From Chromatiales bacterium (GTDB lineage: Bacteria > Pseudomonadota > Gammaproteobacteria > Thiohalospirales > Thiohalospiraceae): 5,299 bases of DNA. The notes beneath the pieces are model-generated. The model saw nothing but the letters and a program-made list of their open reading frames with translations, made no database searches and was not told where the DNA came from. The number at the start of each line of letters is the position of its first letter. The stretch's first letter is position 1. Both the position numbers and the translations under genes were made by a program. The stretch spans positions 1-5,299 of the forward strand of contig JALSRO010000486.1 in NCBI GenBank assembly GCA_026984715.1, written 5' to 3'. This document shows, one piece after another, positions 1 to 5,299 of this stretch.

Positions 1-1
1 T

Positions 2-253
2 CGGGGCGCGCCGACCGGCATGGTGCGCGGCGGTGACGGCGATGATCCCTTTGGTGCACATTTTGGTCCGGAGACGGTTCCGGATGGCATGGTGTTCGTG
101 CTGGGGGACAACCGCAGTTTCAGCATAGACAGCCGCATCCTCGGGCCGGTTCCGATGCAGCGGATTGCCGGAAAGGTGACCAAGGTATTCTGGTCGTGGA
201 ACTTCGATGAACACCATATTCACTGGGAGAGAACGGCGTTGCCGGTCAAATAG
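2..253 (+). CDS. lepB: Signal peptidase I, C-terminal part (5' end outside window)
   Basis: The reading frame is open from the window edge and ends at TAG 251-253, giving 83 C-terminal residues. The diagnostic segment is VPDG-x-x-FVLGDNRSFS-x-DSR followed by GPVP and then IAGK, which matches the conserved S26 signal peptidase signature (E. coli LepB has VPPG..F..GDNRDNS.DSR.WG.VP at the same distance from its end). Signal peptidase I is an inner-membrane serine/lysine protease that removes signal peptides on the periplasmic side. The N-terminal membrane anchor and the catalytic Ser and Lys lie upstream of the window, so activity cannot be judged here. The ATG at 20 is internal and not a start. 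The gene converges on lpxH with only 21 bp between the stops. It could be the main LepB or a second S26 paralogue; the segment does not decide this. Confidence 0.88.
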   Translation, partial: RGAPTGMVRGGDGDDPFGAHFGPETVPDGMVFVLGDNRSFSIDSRILGPVPMQRIAGKVTKVFWSWNFDEHHIHWERTALPVK

Positions 254-274
254 GGCGGCTGGCCGGTTGGCGGT

Positions 275-1018
275 TCAACGCACCGGATAGGTCTCAGGAT
301 GCAACCCCCTGCTGTCGGCGAGCAGGGCACCCCCTTGATGTTCCCATTGTGGCAGTACAATACGGGTGGCACGCCGGCCATCCAGGCGGAAGTGGTGCTC
401 GGCGGGGCGGTGTGTATGGCCGTGAATCAGCCGCAGCACGCCGTGGGAGCGCATCGTATCCTCCACCGCCTGCTGATTGACATCCATTATCTCCGTACTC
501 TTCTGGCTGGTGGCCAGGCGGCTCTCCCGGCGTAGCCGTCTGGCGAGCTCGATCCGCTCCTGCAGGGATTTCCGAAACAGCTCGTTCTGCCATGCGGGAT
601 CGTGCACCAGGGCACGGAACTGCTGATAGGCGGTATCGTCGGTACAGAGCAGATCGCCATGCATCAGCAGGGTAGGGGTACCACCCAGATCGATGACTGT
701 CGGGTCATTCACTAGCCGGGCTCCGGTAAGGGAACAAAAGCCATCGCCGAGGAGAAAATCCCGGTTGCCACGCATGACGTAGAGCGCCACCCCGCTTTCC
801 GCCAGGGCCCGCAACGCGTCGAGGAAAGGCTGGCTGGCGGGGAGAAGGGCGTCGTCTCCCAGCCATAGCTCAAACAGATCGCCCAAGATATAGAGGGCGT
901 CCGCCCGGCGGGCCCGCGTCTGCAAAAAATCGAGGAACAGCTGGCCGATTTCCGGCTGCTCCGGAGAGAGGTGCAGATCCGAAACAAACAGGATTTCCTG
1001 CTCCACCGCCGGCGTCAC
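275..1018 (-). CDS. lpxH: UDP-2,3-diacylglucosamine diphosphatase (LpxH)
   Basis: This calcineurin-like metallophosphoesterase of 247 residues (E. coli LpxH has 240) cleaves UDP-2,3-diacylglucosamine to lipid X and UMP, the fourth step of lipid A synthesis, at the cytoplasmic face of the inner membrane. All family motifs are visible: SDLHL (D14, H16), GDLFE (D47), GNRD (N85, R86), MHGD (H120) and GHTHRP (H201, H203). The metal ligands sit at a constant offset of six residues from the E. coli enzyme. The start is GTG at 1018, whose last bases overlap the ppiB TGA stop in a GTGA arrangement, suggesting translational coupling. An in-frame GTG at 1006 is an alternative that would leave an N terminus closer in length to E. 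coli. A GAGGGG purine run lies just before 1018 and is poorly spaced for either start. It is the last gene of the ppiA-ppiB-lpxH operon. Confidence 0.96.
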   Translation of the reverse strand: MTPAVEQEILFVSDLHLSPEQPEIGQLFLDFLQTRARRADALYILGDLFELWLGDDALLPASQPFLDALRALAESGVALYVMRGNRDFLLGDGFCSLTGARLVNDPTVIDLGGTPTLLMHGDLLCTDDTAYQQFRALVHDPAWQNELFRKSLQERIELARRLRRESRLATSQKSTEIMDVNQQAVEDTMRSHGVLRLIHGHTHRPAEHHFRLDGRRATRIVLPQWEHQGGALLADSRGLHPETYPVR

Positions 1019-1512
1019 CCCTCTTCTACGGTAACCTTTTCGATAATCACATCCTCTACCGGTACATCCTGATGGCCGCTGTTGCTAGTGGTCTCCACTT
1101 GTTTGATCTCGTTGACCACATCCATTCCATCCACTACCTTGCCAAACACACAGTAACCCCATCCCTGGCTGTCTCGCGAGGTGTGATCGAGAAATCCATT
1201 GTCGGCAACGTTGATGAAGAACTGGGCAGTGGCGGAGTGGGGATCCATGGTCCGTGCCATGGCGATGGTGCCGCACAGGTTGGCCAGGCCGTTGTCCGCC
1301 TCGTTCTCGATCGGTTCCCGTGTGGCCTTCTGAACCATGCCGGGTTCCATGCCGCCTCCCTGGATCATGAACCCGTTGATGACACGATGGAAGATGGTGC
1401 CGTCATAGAACCCCGCGCGGGCATACTCGAGAAAGTTCTCTACCGTTTTGGGGGCTTTATCGGCATTCAGCTCCAGGGTGATGACCCCCCGGTTCGTATG
1501 TAATTTGACCAT
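1015..1512 (-). CDS. ppiB: Cytoplasmic cyclophilin, peptidyl-prolyl cis-trans isomerase B
   Basis: This is a 165-residue single-domain cyclophilin with no signal peptide, the size of E. coli PpiB (164), which catalyses cis-trans isomerisation of Xaa-Pro bonds in the cytoplasm. The active-site segment [14 protein letters not shown] supplies R43, F48, M49 and Q51, and [10 protein letters not shown] supplies Q97 and F99, equivalent to human CypA R55, F60, M61, Q63, Q111 and F113. The C-terminal part ([18 protein letters not shown], then [12 protein letters not shown]) is very close to E. coli PpiB. The cyclosporin-contact tryptophan of CypA (W121) is F107 here, as in the poorly cyclosporin-sensitive bacterial enzymes. 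The ATG at 1512 lies 7 bp after the upstream cyclophilin stop, and the stop overlaps the lpxH start by four bases. The lpxH neighbour is conserved in E. coli and Pseudomonas. Confidence 0.96.
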   Translation of the reverse strand: MVKLHTNRGVITLELNADKAPKTVENFLEYARAGFYDGTIFHRVINGFMIQGGGMEPGMVQKATREPIENEADNGLANLCGTIAMARTMDPHSATAQFFINVADNGFLDHTSRDSQGWGYCVFGKVVDGMDVVNEIKQVETTSNSGHQDVPVEDVIIEKVTVEEG

Positions 1513-1519
1513 TGTCAGG

Positions 1520-2179
1520 TTATCCCCCTTTTCTTGGTGGTTGCAGGGTGATTCTTTTTATAACTACCGGCTTCAGTGGCACATCTGCCGGGAAAGGTCC
1601 ACCGGCGCCAGTGGGGGTTTTGCGTATCTTGTCGACCACATCCATGCCGCTTACCACCTTGCCGAATACAGTGTAACCCCAGCCATTGCGTGAAGGGCGG
1701 GTGAAGTTCAGCGACCTGTTGTCGACTACGTTGATAAAAAACTGTGCCGTAGCCGAATGGGGATCGCCGGTGCGGGCCATGGCGATGGTGCCACGTCTGT
1801 TTTCGAGCCCGTTGTCGGCCTCATTCCTGATGGGGGCATGGGTCTTCTTTCGCTTATAGTCGGGAGTGAACCCCCCACCCTGGATCATGAAACCATCGAT
1901 GACGCGGTGGAAGATGGTGTTGTCATAGAAACCCTCCCGTACGTAGCGCAGAAAGTTCTCGACGGTCACCGGGGCGCGTTTCCGATCCAGTTCTACCACG
2001 ATCTCCCCCTGGTTGGTCTGAATCGTCACCCTGGGGTGGGAGTCGGCGCCATGCGCGGTGCCGGTGAAAGAGAGAGCCAGAGTCAAGAACCCGGCAACCA
2101 GACAGAGGAGTTTCACCACCTCGGCCAAGTGCCGGAACGATAACGATGGGGTCAGAGGGAGGGATTTCGCATGGTTCAC
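1520..2179 (-). CDS. ppiA: Exported (periplasmic) cyclophilin, PpiA-type
   Basis: This 219-residue cyclophilin has an N-terminal export signal and would assist folding at proline bonds in the periplasm. Residues 23-44 form a Lys-led hydrophobic stretch ([16 protein letters not shown]) ending in TAHG-A, a good signal peptidase I site after G44. C26 is not in a lipobox. The catalytic domain has R92, F97, M98 and Q100 in [14 protein letters not shown], and Q146 and F148 in [10 protein letters not shown]. The end, [12 protein letters not shown], resembles E. coli PpiA (NVPSKPVVI). By eye about two thirds of the catalytic domain is identical to the adjacent ppiB product. The position equivalent to CypA W121 is S156. 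The chosen start is GTG 2179 with GGAGA six bases upstream, but this gives an unusually long 22-residue n-region. A GTG at 2116 would give a classical signal peptide of about 23 residues. It is the first gene of the minus-strand operon. Confidence 0.9.
   Translation of the reverse strand: MNHAKSLPLTPSLSFRHLAEVVKLLCLVAGFLTLALSFTGTAHGADSHPRVTIQTNQGEIVVELDRKRAPVTVENFLRYVREGFYDNTIFHRVIDGFMIQGGGFTPDYKRKKTHAPIRNEADNGLENRRGTIAMARTGDPHSATAQFFINVVDNRSLNFTRPSRNGWGYTVFGKVVSGMDVVDKIRKTPTGAGGPFPADVPLKPVVIKRITLQPPRKGG
1524..1530 (-). promoter_or_regulatory. Ribosome binding site of ppiB inside the upstream gene
   Basis: On the minus strand AAGGGGG lies 11 bases before the ppiB ATG and within the last codons of the upstream cyclophilin gene (its final Lys-Gly-Gly). 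The upstream TAA stop falls between this site and the ATG, an arrangement that suggests translational coupling. The spacing is a little long. Confidence 0.45.
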
Positions 2180-2185
2180 AGCAGG

Positions 2186-2190
2186 TCTCC
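2186..2190 (-). promoter_or_regulatory. Ribosome binding site for the GTG start at 2179
   Basis: GGAGA on the minus strand lies six bases before GTG 2179. It is the main support for this start over the internal GTG at 2116, whose only upstream purine run (GAGG) is two bases away. Confidence 0.5.
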
Positions 2191-2191
2191 G

Positions 2192-2220
2192 AAAATATAA
2201 GACAGATGTCGGCCTGTAAA
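2192..2220 (-). promoter_or_regulatory. Candidate sigma70 promoter of the ppiA-ppiB-lpxH operon
   Basis: The minus strand carries TTTACA (2220-2215, five of six matches to TTGACA). It is followed either by TATATT (2199-2194) after 15 bases or by TATTTT (2197-2192) after 17 bases. Transcription would begin near 2185-2188, at or inside the GGAGA before GTG 2179, leaving almost no leader for that start. Either the true promoter lies further upstream or translation starts at 2116. The call is from pattern only. Confidence 0.4.
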
Positions 2221-2256
2221 GCCGCCACGGGGTATAGTATCAGGTTGAGGCGGCTT
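2219..2256. repeat. Inverted repeat in the divergent promoter region (possible operator)
   Basis: AAGCCGCC at 2219-2226 and GGCGGCTT at 2249-2256 are exact reverse complements separated by 22 bases. The spacer contains GGTATAGTATC (2231-2241), itself a loose palindrome. The left arm overlaps the proposed -35 of the minus-strand promoter. The repeat lies upstream of the proposed plus-strand start, so it would not be in that transcript. A regulator binding site is a possibility; an 8-bp GC-rich match can also arise by chance. Confidence 0.4.
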
Positions 2257-2289
2257 AGGGGATACCTGCTTTACGTTGGGGATATGGGG

Positions 2290-2295
2290 TATACT
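2290..2295 (+). promoter_or_regulatory. Candidate -10 box for the DUF4412-gltX-cysS transcript
   Basis: TATACT matches TATAAT at five of six positions and ends 42 bases before the ATG at 2338. No convincing -35 lies at 16-18 bases. The nearest resemblance is TTTACG at 2270-2275 with a 14-base spacer, so the promoter is weak, activator-dependent or wrongly placed. Confidence 0.35.
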
Positions 2296-2325
2296 CACCC
2301 TTTTTCGTCAGTGAACTCAGTAACC

Positions 2326-2330
2326 GGAGA
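2326..2330 (+). promoter_or_regulatory. Ribosome binding site deciding the start at 2338
   Basis: GGAGA lies seven bases before ATG 2338. The frame stays open upstream as far as 2146, but only the start at 2338 has this site and begins directly with a signal peptide. Confidence 0.7.
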
Positions 2331-2337
2331 ACAACTC

Positions 2338-3132
2338 ATGCGTCTATTGCTAACAGCCGTTCTTGTCACTTTTGCTCTGTCCGCCTTCGGTGGAACTGTC
2401 ATCGAAACCAAGGGATCCGGAGGGGAGATAGGCAAGATCACCATCGATGGTGATTGGGCGCGTATCGACGATGTGAAACGGGATGGCAGCGGTTATCTGC
2501 TGGTGGATGCCAAGAGGCAGAAGTTCTACATGGTCGTTCCGGACGAGCATACCATCATCGAGTTTTCCAAGGGTAACAAGAAACGCCGGCAGGAGGTGGA
2601 GGCTGAGTTCAAGGCCGTGGGCGAAGGTCCCGAGATTGCGGGCTATCCCACCCGCAAATATGAGTTGAGTGCCGATGGCAAGCGGTGTGGTGTGGTGATG
2701 GTTTCGGAAGATGTGGCAAAGATCGGGGATGTCCGTCATCTGCTGTCTGTGTTGGGAAGTTTCAGCCCTGATGCATTCCTGCCGGAAGAGATGTCGCATA
2801 CCCTTCGGCAGATGGCCAACCCGTGCGATCTGGCCGAGGTGCAACTGGACGAGAAGCTTACCGGTCAGGTTTTTCCGATGAAAAGCGTGGATGCAGATGG
2901 GAAGACCAGGAACGAGGTGACCTCTATCGTCGAGAATGCCAAGGTTGACTCGAAGCTCTTTGAATTACCGAAAGAGTATACGAAGACCACGGTGAAGCAG
3001 ATGATGCAGGGCATGCGCAAGGAGATGGAGAACGCCATGGACAAGATCAATGAGATGATGAAGGATATGTCTCCTGAAGAACGGGCGCGTATGGAGCAGA
3101 TGATGAAACAGTTCAAGAGTGGATCCAAGTAG
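2338..3132 (+). CDS. Exported DUF4412-like protein with Met-rich C-terminal tail
   Basis: This is a 264-residue protein of unknown function. MRLLLTAVLVTFALSAFG is a typical signal peptide with probable cleavage near residue 18, so the product should be periplasmic or envelope-associated. Residues 20-215 show short beta-type repeats: an ITIDGDWARIDD strand, LLVDAKRQKFYMVVPDE, then an AGYPTRKYEL segment, ending in LFELPKEY. This order (a 'what is stored, what it looks like, IAGY-x-x-x-KY, FxLPxxY' pattern) is what I associate with the DUF4412 family, whose fold resembles LolA/outer-membrane carriers; I could not confirm this by search. C117 and C163 are the only cysteines and could form a disulfide. 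Residues 220-259 are a predicted charged helix with 11 methionines within 222-256. The start at 2338 is chosen for its ribosome site and signal peptide. It is the first gene of the plus-strand group; no clear terminator separates it from gltX (63 bp gap). Confidence 0.85.
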   Translation: MRLLLTAVLVTFALSAFGGTVIETKGSGGEIGKITIDGDWARIDDVKRDGSGYLLVDAKRQKFYMVVPDEHTIIEFSKGNKKRRQEVEAEFKAVGEGPEIAGYPTRKYELSADGKRCGVVMVSEDVAKIGDVRHLLSVLGSFSPDAFLPEEMSHTLRQMANPCDLAEVQLDEKLTGQVFPMKSVDADGKTRNEVTSIVENAKVDSKLFELPKEYTKTTVKQMMQGMRKEMENAMDKINEMMKDMSPEERARMEQMMKQFKSGSK

Positions 3133-3195
3133 CTCTCCGGTGGAGAAGGTGGGATGTTCCATATGGCGGGTTGATTGACTGGTCCGGATGACGAC

Positions 3196-4611
3196 ATGAC
3201 GCATACCACCATCAAGACCCGCTTCGCGCCGAGTCCGACCGGTCATATCCACCTGGGCAATGCGCGAACGGCGCTGTTCAACCTGTTGCTCGCCCGCCGT
3301 CACGAAGGGATGTTTCTATTGCGGATGGAGGATACCGATGCCGAGCGCAGCCGTGAAGAGTTTATCCACTCCATTGAGGTAGATTTGCGTTGGCTGGAGC
3401 TGGATTGGCAGGAGGGTGAAGGGGTCGGTGGTGAGCATGGACCCTATCGTCAGTCACTGCGCGGCGAGATCTACCAGCACTACTATGCACGTCTCGACAG
3501 CTCTGGGCTGACCTACCCCTGTTTCTGTAGTCCGCAGGAACTGGCGGTCTCCCGCAGGGCGCAGCTCAATGCCGGAGAGCCGCCGCGCTACAGTGGCAGG
3601 TGTGCCCGTCTGAGTCTGGAGGAGCGGCAGAGACGGTTGGAGCAAGGGATGGCACCTGCCTTGCGTTTTCGTGTGCCCAAGGGTCACACAATAGAGTTTA
3701 CCGATCTGGTTCGCGGGCCGCAGCGTTTCCGGAGCGATGAGATCGGTGACTTTATTATCCGCCGCGCCGACGGCACGCCCGCATTTTTTTTTACCAACGC
3801 GGTGGACGACGCGTTGATGAAGGTGACACACGTGGTGCGCGGAGAGGATCACCTGGCCAACACCCCTCGACAGTTGCTGCTGTTGGACGCCCTTCATCTG
3901 CCACGGCCGGAGTATGCACACATCTCCATGATTACGGGAGGGGATGATACTCCCCTCTCCAAACGCCATGGCAGCCTGAGTGTCGCCGCGTTGCGGGAGG
4001 CCGGTTTTCTGCCCGGCGCAATCGTCAACTTTCTGGCACGCATGGGCCACTACTATGGGCATGACGAGTATCTGGATCTGTCACAGCTGGCGGCGCAGTT
4101 CGACGTTGGGCGTCTCTCCCATGCCCCTGCTGCCTATGACGACTCCCGGCTGCTCTTCTGGCAGCGCGAGGCGGTCTGTCATGCGCGGGGTGACGAGCTC
4201 TGGAGCTGGGCAGGAGCAGAGGTACACGCCATCGTTCCGGAAGAGGAGGCGGAGGCGTTTATCGCTGCCGTGCGGGGCAATGTTCTGATGCCCGATGACA
4301 TACTCCAATGGGCGCGGATCGTCTATCGGGACGAGCTGGAGCTGGGGCGTTCCGAGGTGGCGCTGGTGCAAGGGGCCGATGGTGATTTTTTCCGTCATGC
4401 CCTGGCGGCGCTGGCCCTGCATGGGACCGATTTTATGGCGCTGGCGGGGGAGATCCGGCGCCGCAGCGGAGTAAAGGGAAAGGCACTGTTTCTGCCCCTG
4501 CGGGTTGCTCTGACCGGTCGGCGGGATGGGCCTGAAATGGGTCGTCTCCTGCCACTCATCGGTTTCGAACGTGCGCGCCAACGCCTGGAGCGATGGGTCA
4601 ACACCCGTTAG
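3196..4611 (+). CDS. gltX: Glutamyl-tRNA synthetase (possibly GluRS2-type)
   Basis: This class Ib synthetase of 471 residues, the length of E. coli GluRS, attaches glutamate to tRNA in the cytoplasm. RFAPSPTGHIHLGNARTALFN carries the HIGH-type motif as H19-L-G-N22, LRMEDTD (43-48) follows, VVRGEDHLANTPRQ starts near 214, and the KMSKR loop is PLSKRHG with K256 and R257. The first lysine of the usual KLSKR is proline. A zinc motif C109-x-C111-x20-Y132-x3-C136 is intact. Residues from about 300 form the helical anticodon-binding part. The ATG at 3196 is preferred, with CCGGA seven bases upstream; a TTG at 3175 is possible but starts before the conserved N terminus. In Pseudomonas the equivalent place between ppiB and cysS holds glnS, so this copy may be the paralogue that charges tRNA-Gln. 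GlnRS itself is unlikely because the length, zinc motif and C-terminal part are those of GluRS. Confidence 0.95.
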   Translation: MTHTTIKTRFAPSPTGHIHLGNARTALFNLLLARRHEGMFLLRMEDTDAERSREEFIHSIEVDLRWLELDWQEGEGVGGEHGPYRQSLRGEIYQHYYARLDSSGLTYPCFCSPQELAVSRRAQLNAGEPPRYSGRCARLSLEERQRRLEQGMAPALRFRVPKGHTIEFTDLVRGPQRFRSDEIGDFIIRRADGTPAFFFTNAVDDALMKVTHVVRGEDHLANTPRQLLLLDALHLPRPEYAHISMITGGDDTPLSKRHGSLSVAALREAGFLPGAIVNFLARMGHYYGHDEYLDLSQLAAQFDVGRLSHAPAAYDDSRLLFWQREAVCHARGDELWSWAGAEVHAIVPEEEAEAFIAAVRGNVLMPDDILQWARIVYRDELELGRSEVALVQGADGDFFRHALAALALHGTDFMALAGEIRRRSGVKGKALFLPLRVALTGRRDGPEMGRLLPLIGFERARQRLERWVNTR

Positions 4612-4657
4612 CCGAATGGGAATGGTTGCTGAACAATAGACGACAAAGCCGGACTGT

Positions 4658-5299
4658 ATGTTATATATCCACAACGATCTCACCCGAAAGAAGGAGCGGT
4701 TCAACCCCATCGACCCTGCCAATGTGCGGATGTACGTCTGTGGCATGACGGTTTACGACTACTGCCACATTGGCCACGCTCGCGTACTGGTGGTATTCGA
4801 TATGGTGAATCGCTATTTGCGTCATATCTATGGGGACGAGCATGTCACCTATGTTCGCAACATCACGGATATCGATGACAAGATCATCAAGCGGGCCCGG
4901 GAGAAGGGGGAGCCATACACCGTAGTAACCAGCTACTATATCGATGCGATGCGCGAAGATGCTGCGGCGCTGGGGGTGCAGCTACCGGATGCAGAACCAC
5001 GGGCCACCCTTTCCATGGAGTATATCGTTGCCATGATCCGGACGCTGGTGGAGAAGGGGTATGCCTATACGGCGCCAAACGGGGACGTCTACTACGATGT
5101 GAGCCGGTTTCCCTCCTATGGTCGTCTCTCCGGAAAGCGGCTGGAGGAGCTCCGGGTGGGTGAGCGTGTGGCGGTAGACGAAGCAAAGGAGGATCCGCTG
5201 GATTTTGTGCTCTGGAAGGCGGCCAAACCGGGGGAGCCGAGTTGGGACTCTCCCTGGGGCAAGGGGCGTCCTGGCTGGCATATCGAGTGTTCTGCCATG
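4658..5299 (+). CDS. cysS: Cysteinyl-tRNA synthetase, N-terminal 214 residues (3' end outside window)
   Basis: This is the N-terminal part of a class I synthetase that charges tRNA-Cys in the cytoplasm (E. coli CysRS has 461 residues). The start [15 protein letters not shown] aligns without shift to family N termini. [17 protein letters not shown] contains zinc ligand C28 and the HIGH motif at 37-40. [37 protein letters not shown] and GWHIECSAM follow in the usual order. C211 in the last motif corresponds to zinc ligand C209 of E. coli. The remaining zinc ligands, the KMSKS loop and the anticodon domain lie beyond the window. The gene begins 46 bp after gltX on the same strand with only a weak ribosome site (CCGGA, four bases before ATG), and no terminator is visible between them, so co-transcription is likely. 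Confidence 0.96.
   Translation, partial: MLYIHNDLTRKKERFNPIDPANVRMYVCGMTVYDYCHIGHARVLVVFDMVNRYLRHIYGDEHVTYVRNITDIDDKIIKRAREKGEPYTVVTSYYIDAMREDAAALGVQLPDAEPRATLSMEYIVAMIRTLVEKGYAYTAPNGDVYYDVSRFPSYGRLSGKRLEELRVGERVAVDEAKEDPLDFVLWKAAKPGEPSWDSPWGKGRPGWHIECSAM

Noticed and set aside
254..274. Bidirectional terminator between lepB and lpxH
   Set aside because: The 21-bp GC-rich gap has no clear stem-loop and no T run on either side.
1072..1503. 143-codon plus-strand frame opposite ppiB, with a similar 128-codon frame at 1757-2143
   Set aside because: Both are antisense to conserved cyclophilin genes; their mutual likeness only reflects the paralogy of those genes.
2229..2289. G-quadruplex from four GGGG runs
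   Set aside because: The loops of about 25, 16 and 4 bases are too long for a likely stable quadruplex.
2146..2337. In-frame upstream extension of the DUF4412-like gene (TTG/ATG starts at 2146-2284)
   Set aside because: It would bury a clear signal peptide in the middle of the protein and run through the promoter region; GGAGA plus ATG at 2338 explains the start.
2350..2844. 164-codon minus-strand frame
   Set aside because: It mirrors the DUF4412-like gene, and its composition is what antisense of that gene would give.
3134..3146. Small hairpin TCTCC-GGT-GGAGA just after the DUF4412-like stop
   Set aside because: The stem is only five pairs with no following T run, so it is not a convincing intrinsic terminator.
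3175..3195. Upstream TTG start for gltX adding seven residues
   Set aside because: It uses a rare start codon, lacks a better ribosome site, and the extension precedes the conserved N terminus.
3454..4062. 202-codon open frame on the minus strand
   Set aside because: It lies wholly antisense to the conserved gltX catalytic domain and its translation shows no recognisable motif.
4081..4746. 221-codon open frame on the minus strand
   Set aside because: It is antisense to the gltX 3' end and the cysS start, with no motif and no supporting ribosome site.

Overview
The window is a compact housekeeping segment of a Gram-negative chromosome, most likely from a gammaproteobacterium. Evidence for this is LpxH (the lipid A pathway enzyme of beta/gammaproteobacteria), E. 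coli-like PpiA and PpiB, and a gene order matching, from memory, the Pseudomonas lpxH-ppiB-glnS-cysS neighbourhood and the E. coli lpxH-ppiB/cysS divergent pair. GC content is moderately high throughout, and no gene looks foreign in composition. The exact lineage cannot be read from the sequence; a sulfur-oxidiser-type gammaproteobacterium without glnS is only a guess.

Layout. Bases 2-253 (+) are the 3' end of a signal peptidase I gene, truncated by the window edge. It converges on a tight three-gene minus-strand operon, in transcription order a periplasmic cyclophilin (ppiA-type, 2179-1520), a cytoplasmic cyclophilin (ppiB, 1512-1015) and lpxH (1018-275). The spacings are 7 bp and a 4-base GTGA overlap. 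A divergent control region of about 158 bp (2180-2337) holds candidate promoters for both directions, an 8-bp perfect inverted repeat and several GGGG-TATA-like boxes. The plus-strand group is an exported DUF4412-like protein with a methionine-rich C-terminal tail (2338-3132), a glutamyl-tRNA synthetase (3196-4611) and the first 214 codons of cysS (4658-5299, running off the window).

How the genes relate. The minus operon joins proline isomerisation in the periplasm and cytoplasm to lipid A synthesis, and the plus operon joins an envelope protein to tRNA charging. The most notable point is that a GluRS gene occupies the place where glnS sits in Pseudomonas. This raises the possibility that it is a GluRS2-type enzyme serving tRNA-Gln through the transamidation route. 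I see no mobile element, CRISPR array, RNA gene, phage gene or defence system. I do not think the window holds an undescribed system; the findings below are modest and mostly concern the divergent control region, the DUF4412-like protein and the identity of the GluRS.
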